From assembly GCA_964467455.1 (NCBI GenBank), contig CAYXQJ010000004.1:62001-126000 (forward strand): a DNA stretch of 64,000 bases, in the 5' to 3' direction. Both the position numbers and the translations under genes were made by a program. The notes beneath the pieces were generated by a model. The model searched no databases, was not told the DNA's origin, and saw only the letters and a list, made by a program, of their open reading frames with translations. This stretch comes from OLB6 sp964467455 (GTDB taxonomy: Bacteria > Bacteroidota > Ignavibacteria > Kapaibacteriales > Kapaibacteriaceae). This document shows, piece by piece, positions 1 through 7,960 of the stretch; positions within the stretch are counted from its first letter, which is position 1, and every line of letters begins with the position of its first letter.

Positions 1-2
1 CT

Positions 3-3000
3 CGCCCCCTACGCGTAGATATCGAGGTCAAGAACTCATCGGCTCGGTATGCTGATGTGAAACGTCGGTTGAAGTTTGTGCCGTTGCCGGATCTGCCGTT
101 CTTGACGAGGACGACGATCGACTACGTCCATCTCACCGGACATCCGGATGACAGTTTGTGGTTCGAAGTGCACGGTGCCGACAGACCGGGACGTGTGGAT
201 GGCGAGATGACGTTGTACCTCGCAAAGCCGACGCTTGGGTACGACGTCGACATGAAGATCAGCAGCGGCGATCTGTCGGTGTTCAGTGACTCGACGATGC
301 GCACCCACCTCAATGGACGCGTCATGATGGTCGGCAGCGGCGTCACGCTGCAAGAACTGTCGGGAACGACGCAGATCGAGTTTGAACGTTCGGAGTTTCT
401 GGGACGCGACATCCGAACCTTTCGCACGCTGATCCGCGGCGACGGTCATGGCGTGATCAGTGTTGACACGTTGTTCGCTGACCTCACGCCCTTTGAGCAA
501 GACACAACGCTTTGGATGGACCTCGACGAGTCGTTGCGTCAGACCATTGCCCTAAACGGCACGCTCAACGCTGCCGACACGGCCCGTTTTCGATACACGA
601 CCAACATGAGTTTGCGTCGTATCGATCTTGGGCGTTTACTCAAAGATCCATCCTTCCCACACCGCGTCACCGGCGAGATCTCCGTTGATGCAGAAGGTAT
701 CGAGCTCGACAAGATCTTCGGTACGGCGTCGGCACGGATCTCACAATTCGCCTTGGCCGACAGAGCGCTCATGCCGTTCACGGTCGACATTGATTCGCGC
801 AGGGTCGAGTTCCAGCGTTTGTTCGAGCTGACGTCGACGTTCGGCTCCGTCCGACTGATCGGTGACTTCGAACCAACGGCCGTGATCGACGCCATCGTCA
901 CCAGCGTTGGTGCGATCCAGCACAACGTGGAACGTCGCATCAAACATCTCGTTCGTGGCGAGGTAGGCGCTCCGGCATCACCGATCACCATGACGCCAAT
1001 GGAGATGCGGGTGACGATCGATCTTGACGAAACATCGATCTTGAATCTCTTCATCCCCGATGCTGTGATGTCAGGCAGTGCCCTCATCAAGGGCCTCGTC
1101 GTCACGTCGGCAGATCATATCGAATCGCGCTTCGAGAACATCGACTTCGAATATTTCACCTTCGCGACGGATTCACTCGCCATCTATACCGACCCCATGA
1201 CGGCCAGTGCGAGTTATCGTGTACACCACATTGCCACGGAACCCAAGCTTGAATGGATGTCGGTCAAGGGGGCGTGTGATTCACTCATCATGATCAACGA
1301 AGATCGGTTGATCCGTCCGCGCATCGATCTCACGGCCATGCCGGACACACTCGCCATCAGTGCTTCGACGGGATTGAACGACCTGCTTTTTTCGGTCTCG
1401 GCACGGATGCAGGCACTCGACCGAGAGTCGATCCTGCACCTCGACTCGGCCTACGTCAACATCGATCGTGAGAAGGGTCTTGAGTGGCGTCTGATCAGAC
1501 CGTCGACCATCTCCGTCTCGAACCGCATCGCCCACATTCAAGAACTCGCCGTGCAACGTCCGTGGGCCGAAACGGTCACCATCACCGGATTTGTATCGGA
1601 CTCCATCTTCAAAGGGGCGGTGGTTCGCGTTGACAACTTCCCGCTGCGCGACATACCGAAGTTTGCGGTCTTGGACGCTGAACATCCAGTGCGCCTGGTG
1701 GATGGTCTGATGACGGAGGCCGTGATCACGATCAACGGGACGTATCAAGCACCGGAGATCGTCGCCAACGTCAAGGCCCAAGACCTACGCTACAACAGCG
1801 CTCCGATCGGCACCATGCAGGTGGACCTGAAGCATGTTGACCGAAACATCACGGGCTCTGCCGTGATCGTGGATCCCACGATGAAGGAGAACAACCGCAC
1901 CCTTGCGTTGAAGGTCAATGCACTGCCCCTTGACGTCGCATTTGCCAACGTCAAACAACGTCTGGTCGATGACCGCCCGATCGACATCGAGATGTCGGCA
2001 CAGAAGCTTACGCTTGCTGCAATAGAGCCCTTCTTGCCCGCCGTGGAACGTGTGCGCGGTACGGCCGATGCGTCGATCGCCATCAAGGGGACAACTCCGA
2101 CCGACATCGATCTCAGCGGTGAAGGCCGATTCCATAATGCGAGTTTCTTGGCTTCATCGACGAACCTCGTCTATCAAGCCGACGGAGTGATGCATCTCAA
2201 AGATTCGTATTTGATCCTGGATACCATCAACGTCCGCAATGTGGAACGTGACCTTCGTGGTGGAGCGGCTGTTGCCAGCGGCGTGGTGGTGTTCGACGGA
2301 CTTGCCGTGGACAGTATGGACTTCAAGGTCACCACGCCGTCAAAGACCGGCATTGCCGTGATGAACATGTCGTCGCAGGCCCGCAGTCCGGATATCTATG
2401 GCGACCTGGTGATCCGTTCCGGTAAAGAGCCGATCCGTTTATACGGCAAGCTCACCTCACCAAAGCTGGTGGGGGATATTGTCGTACGCTACTCGGACAT
2501 CATCTTCCCGAAGGAGCGCTCTGCGACGAAGGCCCGATATACGTCCTTCACGTATGAGCGCACGGATTCAAAACGATTCGATCAAGAAACGCTGATCGAA
2601 AAGGCATCCCGTTCGCGTTCGCCGCGTACGGAGAGTCCGGAGCGAGAGAAACCTGACTCGTCGATCACGATGCAGAGTGCCGTGGCGAGCGCCATCCAGC
2701 AGATCCTCGAGCCATCATCGGAAGAGTTCATCGACGTTCTTGAATACGACCTCGACATCTATCTTGAAGGACGCACGCTGTTGACGATGATCTTCGGCAC
2801 CTTCGAGATCTTGGTGGCCGACCTTGAACTTGTCGACCTCAAAGAGCCGTTGACCTTCACCGGTCGCTTCGGCAACAACTCCACGAACATGCGCGGAAAG
2901 GTGCGTGTGAAGGAGGGGGCGTCCACGTACAAGTTCTACAAGCCCTTCTTGACATCGGGTACCTTGAACTTTACGGCAGGGGGCATGACCAATCCCGGTC

Positions 3001-3596
3001 TCGATCTCAAAGCTGTGTATGAGGACCGACGGATCGTTCCCGGTACGGAGAACGACATGGAGGAGTACAAGGTGGAGCTCACGATCACGGGCACCAAGCA
3101 GAAACCGCGTATCTCCTATCGCGTGTGGCGTCGCAACCGTGAAGTTGTCGGCGACTCTGCCAAGGTTGCCGGTGACGCCTTGATGCTCATCCTCGTGGGC
3201 AAGACGCAGGACGAGTTGATGTCGAGCGGTGAAGGCGACCTTGTCGGCCAGGTCAACGCCGCCATGTCGGCTGTTGCCACCAGTGCGCTCTCCGACCTTG
3301 TCAGCGGCATTCCCATGATCCAGAACGCCCAGCTCGACGTCGGTTCCGACATCTCACAATCGCGTCTCACCTTGAGCGGTCAGCTCTTCGGCGACGTCAG
3401 TTACCGCGTCTCCGGTCAGATCTCCGATTTCTCCGGAAACAGCACCTTCACCATCAGCGTCCCCTTGAGCGTCCTTGCTGACCAAGAGTTGCTGCGTCTC
3501 TTCCGTCTGGACCTTTCGCAGACCCTCAACAACTCTCCCAACATCACGCGTCAAACGCGCTTGTGGGAGATCAAGCTCGGTGCGAGATTGCCGTAG
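3..3596 (+). CDS. TamB/AsmA-like translocation and assembly protein, 5' end outside window
   Basis: The reading frame is open to the window edge and continues upstream, so the GTG at 57 is not the likely start. About 1,200 residues are visible. The protein is a long run of beta-rich segments with alternating short hydrophobic strands, typical of AsmA/TamB proteins that span the periplasm and feed lipids or beta-barrel proteins to the outer membrane. The last 330 residues resemble the TamB C-terminal domain (DUF490): a glycine-rich strand region with LTFTGRFG near residue 930 and a final segment rich in SGQ repeats (VSGQISDFSG). A charged linker (RSRSPRTESPEREK) lies near residue 860. It stands alone before a short non-coding gap holding the 7-bp inverted repeat CTTCATG/CATGAAG (about 3615-3640), which has no T-run and so is not a clear terminator. 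Family assignment is good; substrate is unknown. Confidence 0.75.
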   Translation, partial: RPLRVDIEVKNSSARYADVKRRLKFVPLPDLPFLTRTTIDYVHLTGHPDDSLWFEVHGADRPGRVDGEMTLYLAKPTLGYDVDMKISSGDLSVFSDSTMRTHLNGRVMMVGSGVTLQELSGTTQIEFERSEFLGRDIRTFRTLIRGDGHGVISVDTLFADLTPFEQDTTLWMDLDESLRQTIALNGTLNAADTARFRYTTNMSLRRIDLGRLLKDPSFPHRVTGEISVDAEGIELDKIFGTASARISQFALADRALMPFTVDIDSRRVEFQRLFELTSTFGSVRLIGDFEPTAVIDAIVTSVGAIQHNVERRIKHLVRGEVGAPASPITMTPMEMRVTIDLDETSILNLFIPDAVMSGSALIKGLVVTSADHIESRFENIDFEYFTFATDSLAIYTDPMTASASYRVHHIATEPKLEWMSVKGACDSLIMINEDRLIRPRIDLTAMPDTLAISASTGLNDLLFSVSARMQALDRESILHLDSAYVNIDREKGLEWRLIRPSTISVSNRIAHIQELAVQRPWAETVTITGFVSDSIFKGAVVRVDNFPLRDIPKFAVLDAEHPVRLVDGLMTEAVITINGTYQAPEIVANVKAQDLRYNSAPIGTMQVDLKHVDRNITGSAVIVDPTMKENNRTLALKVNALPLDVAFANVKQRLVDDRPIDIEMSAQKLTLAAIEPFLPAVERVRGTADASIAIKGTTPTDIDLSGEGRFHNASFLASSTNLVYQADGVMHLKDSYLILDTINVRNVERDLRGGAAVASGVVVFDGLAVDSMDFKVTTPSKTGIAVMNMSSQARSPDIYGDLVIRSGKEPIRLYGKLTSPKLVGDIVVRYSDIIFPKERSATKARYTSFTYERTDSKRFDQETLIEKASRSRSPRTESPEREKPDSSITMQSAVASAIQQILEPSSEEFIDVLEYDLDIYLEGRTLLTMIFGTFEILVADLELVDLKEPLTFTGRFGNNSTNMRGKVRVKEGASTYKFYKPFLTSGTLNFTAGGMTNPGLDLKAVYEDRRIVPGTENDMEEYKVELTITGTKQKPRISYRVWRRNREVVGDSAKVAGDALMLILVGKTQDELMSSGEGDLVGQVNAAMSAVATSALSDLVSGIPMIQNAQLDVGSDISQSRLTLSGQLFGDVSYRVSGQISDFSGNSTFTISVPLSVLADQELLRLFRLDLSQTLNNSPNITRQTRLWEIKLGARLP

Positions 3597-3676
3597 GGGT
3601 GCGAATGTCGACCTTCATGTGTAATATGGTGCATGAAGATCGATCCAATGTCAATTGAGGGGGAGTGGAGCTCAGT

Positions 3677-3883
3677 ATGACTAAAATAGAGACGGCAGCC
3701 GAGGCTATTACAATTGTCAACGTAACGATTGACGGCCTTGAGCAGATCGATCAGCTCCATCGGCAGCTGCAGTCGCAGGCTACTCTGGACTGCTTATCAG
3801 AAAGGTCAAACTTGCCGGTCAGGGACAATACCGGCGTAGTGCCTAGTAATCTGCGTCCTGTTGATGAGAAACGGCGTGATTGA
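3677..3883 (+). CDS. Small hypothetical protein (68 aa)
   Basis: I do not recognise this protein. It starts MTKIETAAEAITIVNVTIDG and has a polar, Gln-rich middle (IDQLHRQLQSQ) that could form a short amphipathic helix; there is no signal peptide or membrane segment. The ATG at 3677 is preferred over the GTG at 3665 because GGAG lies 8 bases before it. The stop at 3883 is one base from the ATG at 3885 of the next gene, so the two are probably translated together. Base composition is more A/T-rich than the flanking housekeeping genes, which hints at a different history. It could also be a spurious frame. Confidence 0.45.
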   Translation: MTKIETAAEAITIVNVTIDGLEQIDQLHRQLQSQATLDCLSERSNLPVRDNTGVVPSNLRPVDEKRRD

Positions 3884-3884
3884 A

Positions 3885-4361
3885 ATGCACGGCGATTACA
3901 CAACCAAGGTGTTTCTTGGAGATTGTAGAGATGAAAGTTCTGATGTTCGAGGAGTATACGCCTCAAGCGCGGTCATTGGGTTGTTGCTAATGTTACTATC
4001 ACTGATAATTGATGCGGTGTTCATTGGAATTTGCGTAGCGCTATTCATTGCAGTTGTTCAGATCCTGAAAGCACACTATCAGACCAAGTATTGCATTGCC
4101 GAACTGCAGATATCAAATTTAGAAGTCCGTGTTCGATATACAGAGAAGGGTGTTGAAAGAGAGTTGGTGAGTAACCTAGATACTGCGAGTATCAGCATGA
4201 GAGTGTATTCATTAAACCGCACTGCGACGTGGTTCCTAAGAATTAGAGCTGGTGACGTGGTTGTCCGGCAGTTTCAGAATGATCAATGGCCGCGAAGTAA
4301 AATTGAGGAAGTTGTCGCATGCTTTCAGACTGCAGTAGATTTCAGTGGTCGGCGCGAATAA
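3885..4361 (+). CDS. Hypothetical membrane protein with two helices (158 aa)
   Basis: Unrecognised. A soluble N-terminus of about 25 residues is followed by two closely spaced hydrophobic helices (residues about 26-45 and 48-62, VIGLLLMLLSLIID and IGICVALFIAVVQIL). A 95-residue soluble domain follows, with alternating strands (LQISNLEVRVRY, ATWFLRIRAGDVVVRQF) and an ending helix (IEEVVACFQTAV). That plan, a helical hairpin then a small beta domain closed by a helix, resembles bacterial PH-like membrane proteins, but I cannot name a family. Start choice is uncertain: an in-frame ATG at 3864 would add seven residues and overlap the upstream gene. It lies in the A/T-richer patch that ends with the duplicated acyl-CoA dehydrogenase tail. 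The gap 4362-4508 downstream shows nothing recognisable. Confidence 0.55.
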   Translation: MHGDYTTKVFLGDCRDESSDVRGVYASSAVIGLLLMLLSLIIDAVFIGICVALFIAVVQILKAHYQTKYCIAELQISNLEVRVRYTEKGVERELVSNLDTASISMRVYSLNRTATWFLRIRAGDVVVRQFQNDQWPRSKIEEVVACFQTAVDFSGRRE

Positions 4362-4519
4362 GTGAGATGGAGAAGGAGAGGTTCGAGTACTGTATCCGTA
4401 CGAGCAAGTACTCTTTGCAACAAAGCGCAGAATCAGATAGAGGCGGCCGTGAGAGCGTGGTAAGCTATCGCACCAGCTGAGGGTCAGTCGACCTCCGTGC
4501 CTGTCCGACATAAAATGCG

Positions 4520-4550
4520 AAAAGCCCCACGTTGGGGAACGAGGGGCTCT
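4520..4550 (-). terminator. Rho-independent terminator, copy belonging to the acyl-CoA dehydrogenase fragment
   Basis: On the minus strand this reads AGCCCCTCG, a loop, then a CGTGGGGCT arm followed by TTTT. It is the counterpart of the terminator at 5505-5534 and was duplicated with the 3' gene fragment. Confidence 0.7.
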
Positions 4551-4573
4551 ACAGAAGATTGATCGACTGAATG

Positions 4574-4660
4574 TTACAGCGCCTTGATCAGCTCGCGAGC
4601 GATGACGATGTGCTGGATCTCGCTCGTGCCTTCATAGATTTCGGTGATCTTGGCATCGCG
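4574..4660 (-). pseudogene. 3'-terminal fragment of an acyl-CoA dehydrogenase gene
   Basis: The minus strand encodes only LRDAKITEIYEGTSEIQHIV and the following ARELIKAL, then TAA. This equals the last 28 residues of the intact protein at 5559-6713, including the catalytic-Glu motif IYEGTSEIQ. An open frame continues upstream to 4822, but that part has no resemblance to the family and runs through a promoter-like element, so it is chance. The fragment lacks every other part of the enzyme and cannot be functional. The changes from the intact gene are synonymous, so the copy diverged while under selection, probably as part of a full gene elsewhere or in a relative. Confidence 0.88.
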
Positions 4661-4747
4661 GAGAAGGTGTTCAACTGTATGCCCCAAGGCTGTCGCAGCA
4701 CTGTCGTTGGGGTCCTTTTCAGGGTGTTGCATGCTGAGTTGATCTCC

Positions 4748-4776
4748 TTGACAGTGTCGACCGTCCTTGCTATGAT
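4748..4776 (+). promoter_or_regulatory. Consensus-like sigma-70 promoter facing the 4871 gene
   Basis: TTGACA at 4748-4753 and TATGAT at 4771-4776 are separated by exactly 17 bases, a near-perfect -35/-10 pair. The predicted start lies near 4783, giving a leader of about 88 bases before the ATG at 4871. This differs from the TAnnTTTG style of promoter elsewhere in the window. Confidence 0.55.
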
Positions 4777-4870
4777 GATGCATGAAGTGATATTCAATGA
4801 CATTCAACTGGAGTGACATCACAATCGTGACCCCACTCTGGACTTAAACACCCCACCTATTCAGAGCATC

Positions 4871-5299
4871 ATGGTGAATAAGCGCAACATTGATTGCGGG
4901 CTGTTAGTAGCGTTGATATACACCTCGTCGTTCACAATGATTTGTGGATGTTGTCAGGAGAGCGAATCTCGTTGTTATGATCACTTGCGAGATACGATGA
5001 AGGTCACGCTCAATCTAGTTGAATACTATGACAAGGTACGAGTAGTGCAAGATGGTAGCAACGGGGTAGATACGACATGGTTCACTGTAGATGTTGATAG
5101 TGCGGGATATTCTGGTAGAGGATATTGGATATGGTCCCCGATTCTCACAGTGAACGCGAAGAGTCTGCCAGATACGATTGTTGTAAGTGGATATAGCGCG
5201 TATGACACGCGGATAGGTCCCCACGGTAGATTTCTTGATGGTTCAGGTAGAAGGATGTTCGTAACTGAAGTGTGTGCGCCGAGTACAGACGATCAATAA
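4871..5299 (+). CDS. Putative exported or lipid-anchored hypothetical protein (142 aa)
   Basis: Unrecognised. The N-terminus has two basic residues (MVNKR), a hydrophobic stretch (GLLVALIYTSSFTMI) and a Cys-rich junction (CGCC at about 25-28) that could be a lipobox, though it is not canonical. The remaining 110 residues are beta-prone with many Tyr, Trp and Gly (YSGRGYWIWSPILTV) and a late Cys. It sits between the two copies of the duplicated acyl-CoA dehydrogenase tail, behind a consensus-like promoter, in A/T-richer DNA. This suggests it arrived with the rearrangement. The following 5300-5495 has no gene or clear structure. Confidence 0.5.
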   Translation: MVNKRNIDCGLLVALIYTSSFTMICGCCQESESRCYDHLRDTMKVTLNLVEYYDKVRVVQDGSNGVDTTWFTVDVDSAGYSGRGYWIWSPILTVNAKSLPDTIVVSGYSAYDTRIGPHGRFLDGSGRRMFVTEVCAPSTDDQ

Positions 5300-5495
5300 T
5301 CTGTGGGCTATTCCACATTTGACCGTGGGAGGATCGAAACCGCACGAGCAAGTGCACCTATTGTCGTTAAGCGTCCGCGTGTAGACGGATGTGCCTGGTA
5401 AGCTGCGAGCGACCGAACAAAGTCTTGTTCAGGATTGAGACGAATCGATCTCATCCTGACATTCACCTCCAACTTCGACATCCACGACCGATCGG

Positions 5496-5645
5496 CATAA
5501 ATGCAAAAGCCCCACGTTGAGTTACGAGGGGCTTGACAAAAGATTGATCGACTGATCGTTACAGCGCCTTGATCAGCTCACGAGCGATGACGATGTGCTG
5601 GATCTCGCTTGTGCCTTCATAGATCTCAGTGATCTTGGCATCGCG
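5496..5645. repeat. Diverged direct repeat, copy B (pairs with 4509-4660)
   Basis: This is the native copy: terminator, stop codon and last 28 codons of the intact acyl-CoA dehydrogenase gene. See copy A for the comparison. The two copies are in the same orientation and enclose about 840 bp holding one unknown gene. Confidence 0.9.
5505..5534 (-). terminator. Rho-independent terminator of the acyl-CoA dehydrogenase gene
   Basis: Minus strand: AGCCCCTCG, short loop, CGTGGGGCT, then TTTT. It lies about 25 bases after the stop codon at 5559. Confidence 0.8.
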
Positions 5646-6713
5646 CAAGTAGCGCTCCACGAGATACTCACGAACGTAGCCGTAGCCGCCGTGGACCTGG
5701 ATGGCTTCGAGAGCATTGTGGACAGCTGTTTGTGAAGCCATGAGCTTGGCTTGTGCAGCGGCCTTGATGTAGTTCTGATGTTGATCCTTCATCCAGGCAG
5801 CACGGTAGACCAACAGACGCGCTGCTTCGAGACGCGTCGCCATGTCGGCGAGCTTCATCTGGATGGCCTGCAAGTCGGCGATCGGCTTGCCGAAGGCTTT
5901 ACGTTCCGTTGAATAACGAAGAGCGGCTTCGAACGCACCCTTTGCGATACCCAGTGCTTGTGCAGCGATGCCAATGCGTCCGCCGTTGAGGGACTCCATG
6001 GCGATCTTGAAGCCTTGGCCTACTTCACCGAGGATCATGTTGTCGGGGACGAAGACGTTCGTCAGACCGATCGAACACGTGTCGCTGGAACGAATGCCGA
6101 GCTTGTCTTCCTTCAGACCCGGCTCGAAGCCTTCGGCTTCGCGCGGGATGATGAAGCAGGTGATGCCCTTGTGCTTGAGTTCACGATCGGTCTGGGCCAT
6201 GACGAGGTACCAGCTGGCCGTGGTACCGTTCGTTATCCAGTTCTTGGTGCCATTGAGGATCCAGCCGCCATCGCCGCGGACGGCCGTGGTGTGCTGCTGC
6301 GTTGCGTCAGAGCCGGCTTCTGGTTCGGACAAGCAGAAGGCACCGTGGACGAGGCCTTGGGCGAGGGGAGTGAGGATGTTCTTCTTTTGCTCTTCAGTGC
6401 CGTAGGTCGACAGACCCCAGTTGACGAGCGAGTTGTTCACCGACATCACAACGCCAACCGATGCATCAACTGCGCTGATCTCTTCCATCGCCAACACGTA
6501 GCTAAGAGCGTCAAGACCCGACCCACCATATTCCGGATCGACCATCATGCCCATGAAGCCCAGCTCACCAAGTTTCTTGATGATCTCGGTAGGGAAGGTG
6601 CCCGTCTTATCGCGCTCGATGCTGCTTGGCGCCACTTCCGTCTGCGCAAAGTCACGCGCGGTCTGACGGATCATTTCGTGGGTCTCGGACAGTTCAAGGC
6701 TGAAGGCACTCAT
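5559..6713 (-). CDS. Acyl-CoA dehydrogenase
   Basis: A 384-residue flavoenzyme of the short/medium-chain acyl-CoA dehydrogenase family, which makes the 2,3-double bond in acyl-CoA and passes electrons to ETF. All three family domains are present: N-terminal helices (FSLELSETHEMIRQTARDFA), the FAD-binding beta domain (AFCLSEPEAGSD and WITNG, residues about 120-165) and the C-terminal helical domain (LQAIQMKLADMATR). The motif IYEGTSEIQ near residue 366 carries the catalytic Glu. Length is normal for butyryl-/short-branched-chain members, but the chain-length preference cannot be read from sequence. It is monocistronic, with a TAnnTTTG promoter at 6751-6758 and its own terminator. Its 3' end is duplicated at 4509-4660. 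Confidence 0.95.
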   Translation of the reverse strand: MSAFSLELSETHEMIRQTARDFAQTEVAPSSIERDKTGTFPTEIIKKLGELGFMGMMVDPEYGGSGLDALSYVLAMEEISAVDASVGVVMSVNNSLVNWGLSTYGTEEQKKNILTPLAQGLVHGAFCLSEPEAGSDATQQHTTAVRGDGGWILNGTKNWITNGTTASWYLVMAQTDRELKHKGITCFIIPREAEGFEPGLKEDKLGIRSSDTCSIGLTNVFVPDNMILGEVGQGFKIAMESLNGGRIGIAAQALGIAKGAFEAALRYSTERKAFGKPIADLQAIQMKLADMATRLEAARLLVYRAAWMKDQHQNYIKAAAQAKLMASQTAVHNALEAIQVHGGYGYVREYLVERYLRDAKITEIYEGTSEIQHIVIARELIKAL

Positions 6714-6750
6714 GGTCGTAGTTCCAGTGTGATGGTTTCGAGGTAAGCCG

Positions 6751-6758
6751 CAAAGTTA
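6751..6758 (-). promoter_or_regulatory. TAnnTTTG (-7) element for the acyl-CoA dehydrogenase gene
   Basis: The minus strand reads TAACTTTG, an exact match to the Bacteroidota -7 consensus, about 38 bases before the ATG. Confidence 0.55.
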
Positions 6759-6764
6759 AGAAAC

Positions 6765-6792
6765 GTCCGACGTCCGGCGTCCTTCGTCCTTA
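6765..6792. repeat. Heptad tandem repeat at the 3' end of anmK
   Basis: Four 7-bp units GTCCGAC, GTCCGGC, GTCCTTC, GTCCTTA run without gaps. The last unit contains the anmK stop codon (TTA on the plus strand, 6790-6792). The same heptad family recurs at 46313-46347 and 55338-55365. Confidence 0.8.
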
Positions 6793-7959
6793 GCGACGTG
6801 TTCGGGAGTCGGCGATGGTGCCGAGGACGACGTGGCGCGAAGCGCCGGTGACGCTTGGGAGGTTGCCCGGCAGGCCGTGCCAGGTTAGCGCAGCCAGGTA
6901 GGCGAAACACATTGCTTCCTTTGCGTCCGGATCAACGCCGTGAACAACCGATGATGAGAACACGGTTCCCGGCAAGTGGGCTCGCATCCGTTCCATGAGG
7001 AAGGAGTTGTGCACGCCCCCTCCACTCACGATCACCTCTTTCGTGGTGGGCTGATAGCGGCGGATGTGGTCGCAGTTGCTCCAGGCGGTGAGTTCGGTCA
7101 CCGTGGCGATGAGGTCTTCGCCGGGCACAGATGGATGGGCGTACCGGCGATACAGGTCTTCGGCCATGGCATCGTTGAACACTTCACGTCCGGTAGACTT
7201 CGGCGGCTCCATGGCGAAGTAGGGATGTGCCATCAGGGCTTCCAGCGCACGCTGGTTGATCATGCCGGCACGGGCGAAACGTCCGTCGGCATCGTATTTC
7301 GTGCCAAAGGTTCGACGGCAGATCGCATCGATCAAGACATTACCAGGACCCGTATCAAACGCAGTGATGGAACGTGCTTCTTCGCTTCGGTTATTCGGTT
7401 GTTCGGTTATTCGGTTGTTCGCTAGGAGCGTAATGTTCGCCATGCCTCCGATGTTCAACGCAACACGGTCTTCCGTTTCGCTCGAGAACACCGCACGGTC
7501 GAAGATCGGTACGAGTGGTGCGCCTTGTCCGCCAAGGGCGACGTCGGCGCTGCGGAAGTCGTGGACCACGGGCAGGTCGAGCAAGGCCGAGAGTGCGGGA
7601 CCACTCGCCCCCTGCCATGTGGAGATGGGAGGGTGGTGGTAGAGGGTTTGGCCGTGAAGCCCGATGAGGGTAGAGGGTTGAGGGTTGAGTGTAGAGTGTT
7701 GAGGGTTGAGGGTTGAGTGTAGAGTGGTGAAGGCAGAGGCGTAGGCGCGGGAGAGGAGGAAGGGGAGGTCGCTGAGTTGTTCCATGGTGGCGGTGCCGTT
7801 GATGGCGGCGTGAACAAGGTCGGCGACGTCGTCGGGGTAGGGTGTGGACGCAAACGAAAGGAGGGTGACCGCATGGCGATCACCCTCGAGGGAAATATCA
7901 CAGATGGCAACGTCGATCGCGTCGAGCGACGTTCCGGTCATGATGCCGGCAACGATCAT
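6790..7959 (-). CDS. anmK: Anhydro-N-acetylmuramic acid kinase
   Basis: This 389-residue kinase converts 1,6-anhydro-MurNAc from peptidoglycan turnover to MurNAc-6-phosphate in the cytoplasm. Seen: the N-terminal MTGTSLDAID motif, GLHGQTLYHHP, DFRSADVALGGQGAPLVP, NIGGMANITLL and FDTGPGNVLID, in family order. The ATG at 7959 is chosen because the family begins M-x-x-x-G-x-MTGTS; it lies one base after the nuoB stop. Two low-complexity insertions stand out: STLNPQHSTLNPQPSTL, encoded by ten 7-bp repeats (7663-7732), and NNRITEQPNNRSEEA, encoded by four 8-bp repeats (7385-7421). Both fall between conserved blocks, so the enzyme may still work. Confidence 0.93.
   Translation of the reverse strand: MIVAGIMTGTSLDAIDVAICDISLEGDRHAVTLLSFASTPYPDDVADLVHAAINGTATMEQLSDLPFLLSRAYASAFTTLHSTLNPQHSTLNPQPSTLIGLHGQTLYHHPPISTWQGASGPALSALLDLPVVHDFRSADVALGGQGAPLVPIFDRAVFSSETEDRVALNIGGMANITLLANNRITEQPNNRSEEARSITAFDTGPGNVLIDAICRRTFGTKYDADGRFARAGMINQRALEALMAHPYFAMEPPKSTGREVFNDAMAEDLYRRYAHPSVPGEDLIATVTELTAWSNCDHIRRYQPTTKEVIVSGGGVHNSFLMERMRAHLPGTVFSSSVVHGVDPDAKEAMCFAYLAALTWHGLPGNLPSVTGASRHVVLGTIADSRTRR
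7385..7421. repeat. Octad tandem repeat inside anmK
   Basis: On the minus strand the units alternate CGAACAAC and CGAATAAC, four in all. This is the same octad as the intergenic arrays at 42553-42600 and 47643-47674, here retained in frame within a coding sequence between the motifs ANITLL and FDTGPGN. Confidence 0.85.
7663..7732. repeat. Heptad tandem repeat inside anmK
   Basis: Ten consecutive 7-bp units on the plus strand, mostly GTTGAGG, GTTGAGT and GTAGAGT, with a higher-order 28-bp repetition. They encode the repeated peptide STLNPQH/STLNPQP just before the conserved GLHGQT motif. Confidence 0.9.
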
Positions 7960-7960
7960 C

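Larger units (their letters stand above)
4509..4660. repeat. Diverged direct repeat, copy A (pairs with 5496-5645)
   Basis: This block matches 5496-5645 almost base for base with a constant offset of about 985. It covers a terminator hairpin, the stop codon and the last 28 codons of an acyl-CoA dehydrogenase. Visible differences inside the coding part fall on third codon positions and leave the peptide unchanged; more differences lie in the terminator loop. Similarity ends sharply at GGCATCGCG (4660 and 5645). Confidence 0.9.

Noticed and set aside
3610..3640. Terminator after the TamB-like gene
   Set aside because: The inverted repeat CTTCATG/CATGAAG has only 7 bp and no T-run.
4661..4822. 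Extension of the acyl-CoA dehydrogenase tail fragment into an 82-codon protein
   Set aside because: Only the last 28 codons match the family; the added part runs antisense through a promoter-like element.
5958..6746. A 262-codon plus-strand frame opposite the acyl-CoA dehydrogenase gene
   Set aside because: Shadow of a conserved enzyme; no recognisable domain or ribosome site.
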